Shown piece by piece: positions 16,727 through 23,960 of a DNA stretch of 30,480 bases. Each line of letters begins with the position of its first letter. Within the stretch, counting starts at the first letter, position 1. Where the stretch lies: assembly GCA_964458015.1 (NCBI GenBank), contig CAYWGR010000055.1, forward strand, positions 1-30,480. The letters run 5' to 3'. Under the pieces are notes generated by a model that ran no database searches, was not told the origin of the DNA, and worked only from the letters and a program-made list of their open reading frames with translations. Both the position numbers and the translations under genes were made by a program. This DNA comes from CAYWGR01 sp964458015. GTDB lineage: Bacteria > Planctomycetota > Planctomycetia > Pirellulales > Thermoguttaceae.

Positions 16727-17256
16727 TCTCTCGCCTCCTTCCTAAGGGCTCGCCCAACACAATCGGTCAAGCGACGTCGGATGCGATGAATGCTGTCGTA
16801 GGTCGTGCTGGGCGGCTGTCCAAGCTGTTCGGCCAGACTTTTTGTGGTCGCGTCGGATTGATATCGCAGAATGAAGAGTTCTCGTTCGGCTGGAGACAGT
16901 TGTTCCACGCATTTGGCCAGCAGTTGGTCTAGATCACCAATGCGCAGTGATTCCGCCGTCATGTCCGTGCCCACGGCGTCGATGAATCTCTCGCTGAACT
17001 GCAATACATTTCGTTTCTGGCGTTGCCGAAAATGCAGCACTTCGTAGTGAGCAACCTGCAACGCCCAGGCAAGAAAGCTCGAATTGGGGCGAAACTCGCC
17101 GAACTTCTGCCATAATATGGAAGCCGTTTCTTGGAGCAGATCTTCGGCATCGTCGCGATGTGTTACCAGCGAGCGGATATACCCATAGATGCGCGGCTGA
17201 TACCGTGCAAACAATCGGCCGAAGTCGTGATCGTCGGGTTTTAGGTTGTCTGCCAT
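16723..17256 (-). CDS. ECF-type RNA polymerase sigma factor (cassette B)
   Basis: This is a sigma-70 family protein of 177 residues. Region 2 is at about residues 10-75 (RLFARYQPRIYGYIRSLVTH, DDAEDLLQETASILWQKF, FLAWALQVAHYEV) and region 4 at about 110-165 (LSPAERELFILRYQ, then TTKSLAEQLGQPPSTTYDSIHRIRRRL). It is the likely transcriptional driver of the minus-strand genes that follow: FecR-LamG, PEP-CTERM and possibly the glycosidase/DUF1559 genes. The frame has a GTG at 17280 and ATGs at 17271 and 17256; 17256 is chosen because CAGGG lies nine bases upstream and it begins a typical N-terminus, with low certainty. It overlaps the FecR-LamG gene by four bases. It is clearly more diverged from sigma factor A than the two FecR cores are from each other. 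Confidence 0.88.
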   Translation of the reverse strand: MADNLKPDDHDFGRLFARYQPRIYGYIRSLVTHRDDAEDLLQETASILWQKFGEFRPNSSFLAWALQVAHYEVLHFRQRQKRNVLQFSERFIDAVGTDMTAESLRIGDLDQLLAKCVEQLSPAERELFILRYQSDATTKSLAEQLGQPPSTTYDSIHRIRRRLTDCVGRALRKEARE

Positions 17257-17280
17257 ACAAGCGCCCTGCATGTCCGCCAC

Positions 17281-17767
17281 TGTTCAGTATAATTACCGAT
17301 TCCCACGAAAGCCTGGAAAAAACGTATCCGTCTCGGCCCGTGGAGTGACGGAAGTCGAATTACTTCCCTTCATCAAGAAAACCATCGCCGAGGATGGAAA
17401 TTACGGGGAAAAATTAAAATTTCGAGAAAAATCGTCTTCGGCTGTCCCCGATCGCAACCCCATCACTGGGGCATCCCATTTCCGACGAGCTTTGGGCGGG
17501 ATGTAAATCTATGGAAGATAGCGTGTTGCGCCATCAGATACTGTGGGACGCTGAAAGTGATGGCGTTGAAGCGGTGTCACTTGATAGCAGGCTGCGTTTT
17601 TATTTACCTGCACACACGTCGCATTCAAATTGCCGACATAGCGCCCAATCTCGACGACCGTTGGATGGCTCAGGCGGTTCGGAACATGAGCATGGTGTTT
17701 GAGGAGGAAAAGCCCGAGTTCCGATCGACACCTAAATGTATTACTGCGTTCGTGCTGAATGGGGTTA
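17281..17767. other. Intergenic DNA without a recognisable gene
   Basis: This stretch of about 490 bases between the divergent sigma factor B gene and the secretion operon has several overlapping short plus-strand open frames (for example 17511-17702 and 17557-17790). None has a ribosome-binding site or a recognisable product, and they overlap one another in different frames. The minus strand near 17281-17300 contains TATACT, a possible -10 for sigma factor B. A decayed gene is possible but not shown. Confidence 0.3.
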
Positions 17768-17796
17768 TTGCCCCCTCAGTAGATATATGATACACT
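17768..17796 (+). promoter_or_regulatory. Candidate extended -10 promoter of the secretion operon
   Basis: TTGCCC (17768-17773), a 17-base spacer and TACACT (17791-17796), with an upstream TG giving TGATACACT, form a reasonable sigma70 promoter. Transcription would begin near 17803, leaving about 28 bases before the ATG of the ATPase gene. GGGG-TTATTG-CCCC overlaps the -35 and could form a small hairpin or operator. Confidence 0.42.
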
Positions 17797-17830
17797 GCGG
17801 AAGCAAGGACACTCATCAAGGGTATTCCTG

Positions 17831-19036
17831 ATGGTTCAACCGACAGCTTGTAGTCTGCGCGAGGAACTTGCGCGTTTGAATGCAGACGATCCCGACTATG
17901 CAACTCGCAGCATCGATACGGTGTTGGTTGGCGCGCGGGGGATCGGGGCCAGCGATATTCATTTTCAGCCGACTGGCGACGGTTTGGAGTTAAAGTTTCG
18001 GGTAGACGGCGTATTGATTCCCGTTGCAGGGTTTTCGGAGCGATTCGCGTCGAATCTCATAGCTCGCCTGAAAGTGCTTGCCGGTCTGCTGACGTATCAC
18101 ACGGATCGGCCTCAAGAAGGACGCATTCGCTCGCCGCAAGACGATGTTGAGATGCGGATCTGCACGTTTCCTACTTTGCACGGTGAGCGGGCCGTCGTGC
18201 GGCTGTTCGGCGGCGTACAATCCTTTCAGCTGTTAGACGATCTTGGTCTGCCGGGTGACGTGCTATCCCCGTTGCAACAGCTTCTATCGGAAACATCCGG
18301 CGCGATCCTGGTTTCCGGTCCAGCGGGAAGCGGCAAGACCACTACCGTTTATGCTTGTCTGCGAGAAATCAGCCGCAACAGCGGCGGTGCGAGAAACTTA
18401 GTCTCGCTGGAAGACCCCATCGAAGTCGCGGTCGAGGGCGTAGCCCAATCCCAAGTAGATTCGCGGGCAGGGTTGGATCTTGCCGGCGGCTTGCGATTTC
18501 TCATGCGTCAAGATCCCGAAGTGATCATGGTTGGCGAAATACGCGATTTTGCCACGGCGGATACCGCTTTGCAAGCGTCGCTGACAGGCCATCTGATGTT
18601 GAGTACCTTTCATGCCGGAAGCGCTGCCGAGACGGTCGGCCGGCTATTGGATATGGGTATTGAGCCTTATGTTTTGCGTAGCGGCTTGCTGGCGATCCTC
18701 AACCAGCGGCTATTGCGGCGGCTGTGTTGCTGTGCAAAGCCGACGGACGAGCCCGATGCACGGTTGGGGTTAGATGTCGAGCGAGTGATGACGCCCTGCG
18801 GATGCGAACGATGTGGAGGGACCGGTTATCAAGGACGTTTTCTGCTGGCTGAAATGCTGCTGTTGTCACATAGCGAGTTGACCCGCGCGGTTCTTGGCCG
18901 GTCGGAAACATCGGTTATAGAACAGCTTGCAGTCGAGTCTGGGATGCTCAGCCGATGGCGGCGCGCTTGTCATGCAGTCAATCAAGGATGGACAAGTCCG
19001 GCGGAGGTGCGGCGCGTGCTTGGTTTTTCTGTTTGA
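17831..19036 (+). CDS. gspE: GspE/PilB-type secretion ATPase (short form)
   Basis: This is a 401-residue hexameric-type ATPase for a type II secretion or type IV pilus machine. The sequence shows the Walker A GPAGSGKTTT (163-172), the Asp box LEDPIE (193-198), the Walker B region RQDPEVIMVGEIRD (226-239), the His box LTGHLMLSTFHAGSA, and cysteines CCC at 299-301 with CGCERC at 323-328, matching the zinc tetracysteine module that distinguishes GspE/PilB from PilT. The extra N-terminal domain (MshEN/N1E) of full-length GspE, which usually exceeds 500 residues, is missing, so attachment to a GspL-like partner may differ. It is the first gene of an eight-gene plus-strand operon and is followed 26 bases later by the first GspF gene. 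The function as an assembly ATPase is secure; the system type is inferred. Confidence 0.92.
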   Translation: MVQPTACSLREELARLNADDPDYATRSIDTVLVGARGIGASDIHFQPTGDGLELKFRVDGVLIPVAGFSERFASNLIARLKVLAGLLTYHTDRPQEGRIRSPQDDVEMRICTFPTLHGERAVVRLFGGVQSFQLLDDLGLPGDVLSPLQQLLSETSGAILVSGPAGSGKTTTVYACLREISRNSGGARNLVSLEDPIEVAVEGVAQSQVDSRAGLDLAGGLRFLMRQDPEVIMVGEIRDFATADTALQASLTGHLMLSTFHAGSAAETVGRLLDMGIEPYVLRSGLLAILNQRLLRRLCCCAKPTDEPDARLGLDVERVMTPCGCERCGGTGYQGRFLLAEMLLLSHSELTRAVLGRSETSVIEQLAVESGMLSRWRRACHAVNQGWTSPAEVRRVLGFSV

Positions 19037-19062
19037 AGCTGGAATGGGGAGAGGAACTGTCC

Positions 19063-20097
19063 ATGACGCTTGATGATCTGATCGTCTTGAACGATGAGAT
19101 AGCCGCCCTGGTGCGGGCGGGCATTCCGCTCGATGTCGGCCTGGCGGAACTTGGCCGCGATTTGCCTGGCCAGCTTGGGCGTTTTGCCGTCTCTTTGGCC
19201 GAGCGCAACGCGCGGGGCGAATCGCTGGATGAAACATTGAACGAGGAATCTGGTCAATTGCCTTCGACTTACTGCGCGATCGTGCAAGCCGGCATGCGTG
19301 CAGGGCGATTACCGGCTGCGCTCGAAGCGGTGGCCGCTTCCGTTCGCCGTTTGGCCGAGACGCATCACGCCATCATGGTTGCCGCCACTTATCCTTTAAT
19401 AGTCGTCGTGTTGGCGTGGTGCGGAATGATCATGTTTACGGTTGGGCTTGCGCCAAGACTCAATGCGGCATTTTTTTCAATGGGATTAACCGGCCACCGG
19501 TTTTATGTTTTGCCAATGTGGATCAGTCAGAACGTGTGGATTTGGTGGCCGTTGGTTCCTATGGCCGTGCTATTGGCAGTTCTTGGATGGCGGATATCTT
19601 TCCTGAAAGCAGCAATGTCGCGCAATCATTGGACGTCTCCGTTTTTGGAGGCATTGCCAGGGCTGGGGGACATGCTGCGTTGTTCGCGCACCGCCACGTT
19701 CCTTGAAATTCTTTCTCTATTAATTGAAAATCGCTCACCGCTTCAAGAGTCTCTGATTTTAGCGGCCGAGGCCTCGGGCGATCAGATGCTTCTGCAATCG
19801 GCCCGGCAGTTGTCTAGGATGATTGAAAACGGCCACATGCCATCGGGCGCTGAATCGACAACCTTTCCTCCTCTGATTCGTTGGCTGTTGACGGCTGCCG
19901 GTCACAACAGGATGTTGTCGCCTGCCTTGCAACATGCGGCCGGTATTTACCATCGGCGTGCCCGGCGGCAGGCCGATTTGCTACAGATATTGTTGCCCGT
20001 TTTTCTTACGGTCGTGGTTGCCGGAAGTGTTACAGCGCTGTATGCGGTGTCGCTATTTGCCCCGTATACGGCGATGCTCTATTCGTTAGGAGAATGA
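19063..20097 (+). CDS. GspF/PilC-type inner-membrane platform protein, copy 1
   Basis: This is a 344-residue protein with two T2SSF domains. The first runs from the N-terminus (LNDEIAALVRAGIPLDVGLAELG, then GMRAGRLPAALEAVAA), followed by transmembrane helices near TYPLIVVVLAWCGMIMFTVG and WIWWPLVPMAVLLAVLGW. The second domain (CSRTATFLEILSLLIENRSPL) leads to a C-terminal helix LLPVFLTVVVAGSVTALYAV. GspF/PilC proteins form the inner-membrane platform that couples the ATPase to pilin assembly. GAGGAA eight bases upstream supports the ATG at 19063 rather than the upstream in-frame ATG at 18955, which lies inside the ATPase gene. It ends six bases before the second GspF gene, whose Shine-Dalgarno lies within its last codons. 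Confidence 0.88.
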   Translation: MTLDDLIVLNDEIAALVRAGIPLDVGLAELGRDLPGQLGRFAVSLAERNARGESLDETLNEESGQLPSTYCAIVQAGMRAGRLPAALEAVAASVRRLAETHHAIMVAATYPLIVVVLAWCGMIMFTVGLAPRLNAAFFSMGLTGHRFYVLPMWISQNVWIWWPLVPMAVLLAVLGWRISFLKAAMSRNHWTSPFLEALPGLGDMLRCSRTATFLEILSLLIENRSPLQESLILAAEASGDQMLLQSARQLSRMIENGHMPSGAESTTFPPLIRWLLTAAGHNRMLSPALQHAAGIYHRRARRQADLLQILLPVFLTVVVAGSVTALYAVSLFAPYTAMLYSLGE

Positions 20098-20103
20098 AAC
20101 GCA

Positions 20104-21168
20104 ATGACTGGATTTGCTTGGCGCAACGTCATCGGCTGGCGTAAATTCTCGGCCGAGGAAGCCGGCGAACTAGCGCATAGGGTGGCCGAATTGTCGAAAT
20201 CCGGCCTACCCTTGGGGTCTGGTCTGCGCGCATTGGCCGAGGAATTACCGGGCCGGCGTCTATCGCAAGTCATCAGGGGATTAGCAGACCGCCTCGATTC
20301 GGGCAATGATCTTGTGGCGGCCTTGGAATCCGAGGGGCAATCGCTTCCGGCCCATTTTCGCGGGCTGATTTTGGCCGGTGTTCGCAGCGGACATCTGCCG
20401 GAGGTGCTTGAGGAGTTTGCCGATATCGAGCGCAGCCGGATGGAAATGCGCCGCCGGATTTGGATCAGTTTGGCCTATCCGGTTATTCTAATGGCATTTA
20501 TGGCCGGCTTGGCGGTCTTGGCTCACTTTTACCTGATCGATGCGTTCAAAAAAGTATATGAAGATTTCGGAACCTCACTGCCCCGGATGACTATGTTGGT
20601 ATTTCAAATTTCCGGCCCGCTGGCCTGGGGAAATGTAGGTTTGGTCGCAGTATTTGCATTATTTCCGTTATTGCATACGGTGATGCCCGGAGCCCGTTGG
20701 ACATGGCCTGTACTTTACCGCGTGCCGATGATCGGGCCTGTGTATCGCTGGAGTCATTTATCGGAGTTTTCGCGAATCATGGGGCTTCTGTTGGAGCAAA
20801 ATGTCACCATTCCCGACGCCTTGCGGCTTAGTGCGGCGGGATTATGCAACGCACAACTTGCACGCGGGTGCCAACATGCGGCCAAGGACGTCGAGGCGGG
20901 CCGCGCGCTTTCGGAAAGCCTGGCGGAACGTAAATCGTTTCCGCCAAGCTTGATTCCGATGCTTCAATGGGGACAAGAAACTCCGGTCTTGGCCGATGCC
21001 TTTCGCGCGGCCGCCGTGATGTTTGAAGGCCGAGCACAAGCCCACGGCGCCGTGATGCAATCGGTTCTAGCGCCGCTCATGTTTTTGGTGGTTTTGTCGT
21101 TTTTCTGGGCATTTGTCATTGTAGCTTTGCTGCTGCCGTTGCTAAGTTTAATACAAAAACTTACGTAA
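20104..21168 (+). CDS. GspF/PilC-type inner-membrane platform protein, copy 2
   Basis: This is a 354-residue protein with the duplicated T2SSF architecture. Domain 1 is AEEAGELAHRVAELSKSGLPLGSGLRALAEELP with LILAGVRSGHLPEVLEEFA. Transmembrane segments follow (ISLAYPVILMAFMAGLAVLA, GNVGLVAVFALFPLLH), then domain 2 (LSEFSRIMGLLLEQNVTIPDALRLSA) and a final helix FLVVLSFFWAFVIVALLLPL. It keeps the family pattern better than copies 1 and 3 (TIPDALRLSA, MLQWGQETPVLADAF). AGGAG inside the end of copy 1 lies ten bases before the ATG, so translation is coupled. It probably forms a heteromeric platform with its neighbours; this is inferred from adjacency. Confidence 0.9.
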   Translation: MTGFAWRNVIGWRKFSAEEAGELAHRVAELSKSGLPLGSGLRALAEELPGRRLSQVIRGLADRLDSGNDLVAALESEGQSLPAHFRGLILAGVRSGHLPEVLEEFADIERSRMEMRRRIWISLAYPVILMAFMAGLAVLAHFYLIDAFKKVYEDFGTSLPRMTMLVFQISGPLAWGNVGLVAVFALFPLLHTVMPGARWTWPVLYRVPMIGPVYRWSHLSEFSRIMGLLLEQNVTIPDALRLSAAGLCNAQLARGCQHAAKDVEAGRALSESLAERKSFPPSLIPMLQWGQETPVLADAFRAAAVMFEGRAQAHGAVMQSVLAPLMFLVVLSFFWAFVIVALLLPLLSLIQKLT

Positions 21169-21209
21169 AATTGACGTTTCCTTCTTGATGTATTCCTCGG
21201 ATTGGAAAA

Positions 21210-22472
21210 ATGGATCCGTTTGACATTGCCATTGTTGCGTCGATAGCATCGGCCTTGACCATTCTAGGGGTCATCGTCGTGCGGATTATTGCGAGCAGGC
21301 GATTCCGGGATTTTTATCTCGGGCGTATTATCTCCTTGCTTGGGATTTTGGCAATTGTAATGTTGGCCATGCTGCTATTAATCGCTTTAGTGGCTTGTGC
21401 AAGTATCTTGGGATTTGTGTGGTGGTGCGTTTTCATTCTTGTCATTTCTGAATGGGTGAGGAAACGTCGCGCCGTGGAACAGAATGCGTTGCTCTGGTTG
21501 TTGACCGTTTCAGCCGAACGGTCGATGCCGCTGATTCCCGCGATTGAGGCATTTGCCCGCGAGCATCGCGGTCAGTTTGGCCGGATTGCCCGGCGGTTGG
21601 CCACCTTGATTGAGGCCGGCGACTCATTACCCGATGCGTTAGGGCGTTGCCCCGGCGCCTTGCCGGCCGGAGCGATTCCGATGATTCGCATCGGTTGCGC
21701 ATCCGGTGATTTGCCGAGTGCTTTGCGGCTGGCTGCCGACCACCATGAAGATCCGCACTGGACTTCACTGTTCGGAAAGATCGCCTACCTGCTCGCGGTG
21801 TCGGTCTTCGGCATATCCATTCTTACGTTCCTCATGCTTAAGATCGTGCCATCTTTTCAAAAGATATTTATCGACTTCAGAGTTGACTTGCCTCGGATAA
21901 CACAGTTGCTTATCGAAGCAATGAAATTTACTTGCAACTATTGGTTCTTATTGGGGCCGTTTTATTTGCTCGGTTTCGGATTAGTGTTTTACATGGTTTT
22001 GCGTTATTTCGGCTGGATCCATTTCGATTTGCCGCTGATCGAGGGTTTTACTAGGCGAATGGACACCTCTAGGATCCTTGACGCCTTGGCGCTGGGCGTC
22101 GGCCGGCAGAAGCCGTTGTCGGAATGTCTCGCCATGCTAGCGGACACGTATCCTAAGAGGTCCATACGCCAGCGATTGCGAGTCGTCGTACAAGAGATCG
22201 GCCAAGGTAGCGATTGGTGCGAAAGCCTTCGACGTCAAAAACTGATTCGGCAGCCCGAGTTTGCCATTCTGCAAGCATCGCAGCGGATGGGCAATCTGCC
22301 TTGGGCAATGCGTGAAATGGCCGATAGCAGCCGCCGCCGCCTTGCATGCCGAGTGCAAGCACTATGCCAGGTGTTGTTTCCTCCCCTGATAATTTTGATG
22401 GGATTGGCGGTGGGGTTCATCTTTTTGGCGTTGTTTCTTCCTTTGATTTGTTTGATCCAAAGACTAACGTAA
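21210..22472 (+). CDS. GspF/PilC-type platform protein with extra N-terminal membrane helices, copy 3
   Basis: This 420-residue protein is longer than copies 1 and 2 because of an N-terminal region with about three hydrophobic helices (IAIVASIASALTILGVIVV; LLGILAIVMLAMLLLIALVA; ILGFVWWCVFILVIS) before the first T2SSF domain (LLTVSAERSMPLIPAIEAFA, IGCASGDLPSALRLAADHH). A second domain follows (RILDALALGVGRQKPLSECLAMLA), and the C-terminal helix is LIILMGLAVGFIFLALFLPL. The ending LPLICLIQRLT closely resembles LPLLSLIQKLT of copy 2, indicating common origin by duplication. No strong Shine-Dalgarno is seen. The role is probably as a specialised third platform subunit; the extra helices might replace a missing GspL/GspM-like component, which is speculative. 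Confidence 0.85.
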   Translation: MDPFDIAIVASIASALTILGVIVVRIIASRRFRDFYLGRIISLLGILAIVMLAMLLLIALVACASILGFVWWCVFILVISEWVRKRRAVEQNALLWLLTVSAERSMPLIPAIEAFAREHRGQFGRIARRLATLIEAGDSLPDALGRCPGALPAGAIPMIRIGCASGDLPSALRLAADHHEDPHWTSLFGKIAYLLAVSVFGISILTFLMLKIVPSFQKIFIDFRVDLPRITQLLIEAMKFTCNYWFLLGPFYLLGFGLVFYMVLRYFGWIHFDLPLIEGFTRRMDTSRILDALALGVGRQKPLSECLAMLADTYPKRSIRQRLRVVVQEIGQGSDWCESLRRQKLIRQPEFAILQASQRMGNLPWAMREMADSSRRRLACRVQALCQVLFPPLIILMGLAVGFIFLALFLPLICLIQRLT

Positions 22473-22493
22473 TTCGAAGAAGGCGTATTACCG

Positions 22494-22892
22494 ATGAGAA
22501 ACCACCGACGCGGCATGATGATGATGGAACTGATCGCAGTCTGCGTATTGCTCGGTCTGCTGTTGACTGTTTGCGTGCAGATGCTTGCGGCCGTCGCCTC
22601 ACAGCACCGGGTCGCTGAGCGGCGCCAAAGCGCCATGCTTGAACTGGGAAATATCATGGAACGAGTCGCGGCGCGCCCCTGGAACCAATTAACGGCGGCC
22701 GCATTGGCTTCGGAACGGCCTGCTGCATCGGTGGTCGCCCTGTTGCCAGAAGCGGAACTGAAAATGGAAGTTGCCGTGTTGCCGAACGAGCCCCATGCCA
22801 AACGCATCACAGCCTCGCTTCGTTGGCGAGATCGCGACGGTTGCCCCCTTAGCCAAACAATACTGACAACGTACCGTTACAACCTTGATTGA
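22494..22892 (+). CDS. Minor pseudopilin-like protein (GspI/PilV type)
   Basis: This 132-residue protein has a type III (prepilin) signal: a short basic leader MRNHRRG cleaved after Gly, then MMMMELIAVCVLLGLLLTVCVQMLAA with the conserved Glu at +5 and a hydrophobic assembly helix. The small globular domain (residues 40-132) has no obvious further motif. Position and size match GspI/PilV minor pseudopilins. GAAGAAGG is about ten bases upstream. It is 21 bases after the third GspF gene and 33 bases before the J-type gene. Assignment to I rather than H is by order and is not certain. Confidence 0.75.
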   Translation: MRNHRRGMMMMELIAVCVLLGLLLTVCVQMLAAVASQHRVAERRQSAMLELGNIMERVAARPWNQLTAAALASERPAASVVALLPEAELKMEVAVLPNEPHAKRITASLRWRDRDGCPLSQTILTTYRYNLD

Positions 22893-22925
22893 CCTCTATA
22901 CTCATAAAGTGATTTGTAGACCACT

Positions 22926-23435
22926 ATGACTCGACGTGGATATACGCTGGTTGAAATGCTTGCGGTCCTCAGCGCCGGAACAGTGCTGTTGAGCATCACG
23001 GCTTTCGTGTTGCATCTGCTGATGCAAGCCGAACAGGCGGGGCGAACGCATGTCCATCAGGCGAGCGTTTTCGGCAAGCTTGCCGAGCAATTTCGCAGCG
23101 ACGTTCGGACAGCCTTGCGGCAATCCTCCGAACGAGTCAATATGCCGTATGAAGCTCGATTTGTTTTATCCGACGGCCGCATCGTCACATACAGAGTTTC
23201 CGAAGGCGAGGTGGAGCGGTGCGAATATTTGCACGGCAAACAACAGCGGCAGGAATCGTATGCCCTGCCCGCTGAATGCTCCGCCGCGATCAAAGCGGAC
23301 AAAAAAGCCACACCGCCCGTGATCAGCCTGGTCATTGCGGACAACACCTTCGCATCGGCAAAGCACACCATGCGCATTGACGCGATTCTTGGCAAAGACC
23401 TTCGCTTTTCGAAAAGGGCGGTCAGGAGCAAGTAA
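22926..23435 (+). CDS. Minor pseudopilin-like protein (GspJ/PilW type)
   Basis: This 169-residue protein has the prepilin motif MTRRG followed by YTLVEMLAVLSAGTVLLSITAF, with Glu at +5. The following LMQAEQAGRTHVHQASVFGKLAEQFRSDVR is typical of GspJ-like minor pseudopilins. The stop codon overlaps the start of the next gene by one base (TAATG at 23433-23437), indicating coupled translation. It probably forms the pilus-tip complex with the I- and K-type neighbours, as in characterised type II secretion systems; that complex is inferred from gene order. Confidence 0.78.
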   Translation: MTRRGYTLVEMLAVLSAGTVLLSITAFVLHLLMQAEQAGRTHVHQASVFGKLAEQFRSDVRTALRQSSERVNMPYEARFVLSDGRIVTYRVSEGEVERCEYLHGKQQRQESYALPAECSAAIKADKKATPPVISLVIADNTFASAKHTMRIDAILGKDLRFSKRAVRSK

Positions 23436-23914
23436 TGAGCCGTTTCGATTTCCTGCATAACAAACGATTTGCCGACGGCCATCTACACGGCGAGAGAGAG
23501 CGCAGCCGGCGGCGCGGCGTCATGTTCATCGCTGCTCTCGTTTGTCTCGCCGTGGCGGTCGTCGTGTTCGTCCTGCTGGCAAAACAAGCAGCCATGGAAC
23601 ACAAAGTCATTGATGCAAACCGGCGAAACATGCAAGCCGCATGGTTGGCCGAGGCGGGCGTCGAACGGGCTTCTTATCGGCTGGCCGGTGATCCTAAGTA
23701 TGTGGGTGAAACATGGACCGTCAGCGCCCAGGATCTTGCGGCCGACAATAGCGGCGTCGTCAAAATCACGGTCAAGCCGTTTGCGTATCAGCCTAAGCCA
23801 AATTCGCGGTATTCGATTTGCGTTGAGGCCGATTTCCCCGATGCTTCGCAATATCGATGTCGCGTCGTCAAGCAAATAACGGTTTCGGATCGGGAAAAGC
23901 TTCGATCTAAATAA
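23435..23914 (+). CDS. GspK/PilX-like minor pseudopilin
   Basis: This 159-residue protein has a 27-residue basic leader (ending ERSRRRG) followed by VMFIAALVCLAVAVVVFVLLAKQAA. It lacks Glu at +5 (Ala is found), as is known for GspK-type tip pseudopilins. AAWLAEAGVERASYRLAGDP matches the PilX/GspK pattern in which AEAG-containing helices follow the pilin helix. The large globular domain of typical GspK (about 300 residues in total) is absent, so it is a reduced form closer to PilX. Translation is coupled to the upstream J-type gene by the one-base overlap. A DUF1559 gene follows after 46 bases. Confidence 0.75.
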   Translation: MSRFDFLHNKRFADGHLHGERERSRRRGVMFIAALVCLAVAVVVFVLLAKQAAMEHKVIDANRRNMQAAWLAEAGVERASYRLAGDPKYVGETWTVSAQDLAADNSGVVKITVKPFAYQPKPNSRYSICVEADFPDASQYRCRVVKQITVSDREKLRSK

Positions 23915-23960
23915 CCAACAAAGAAATCACATTGAATCCCACGATGTCTGGAGAAACTTT

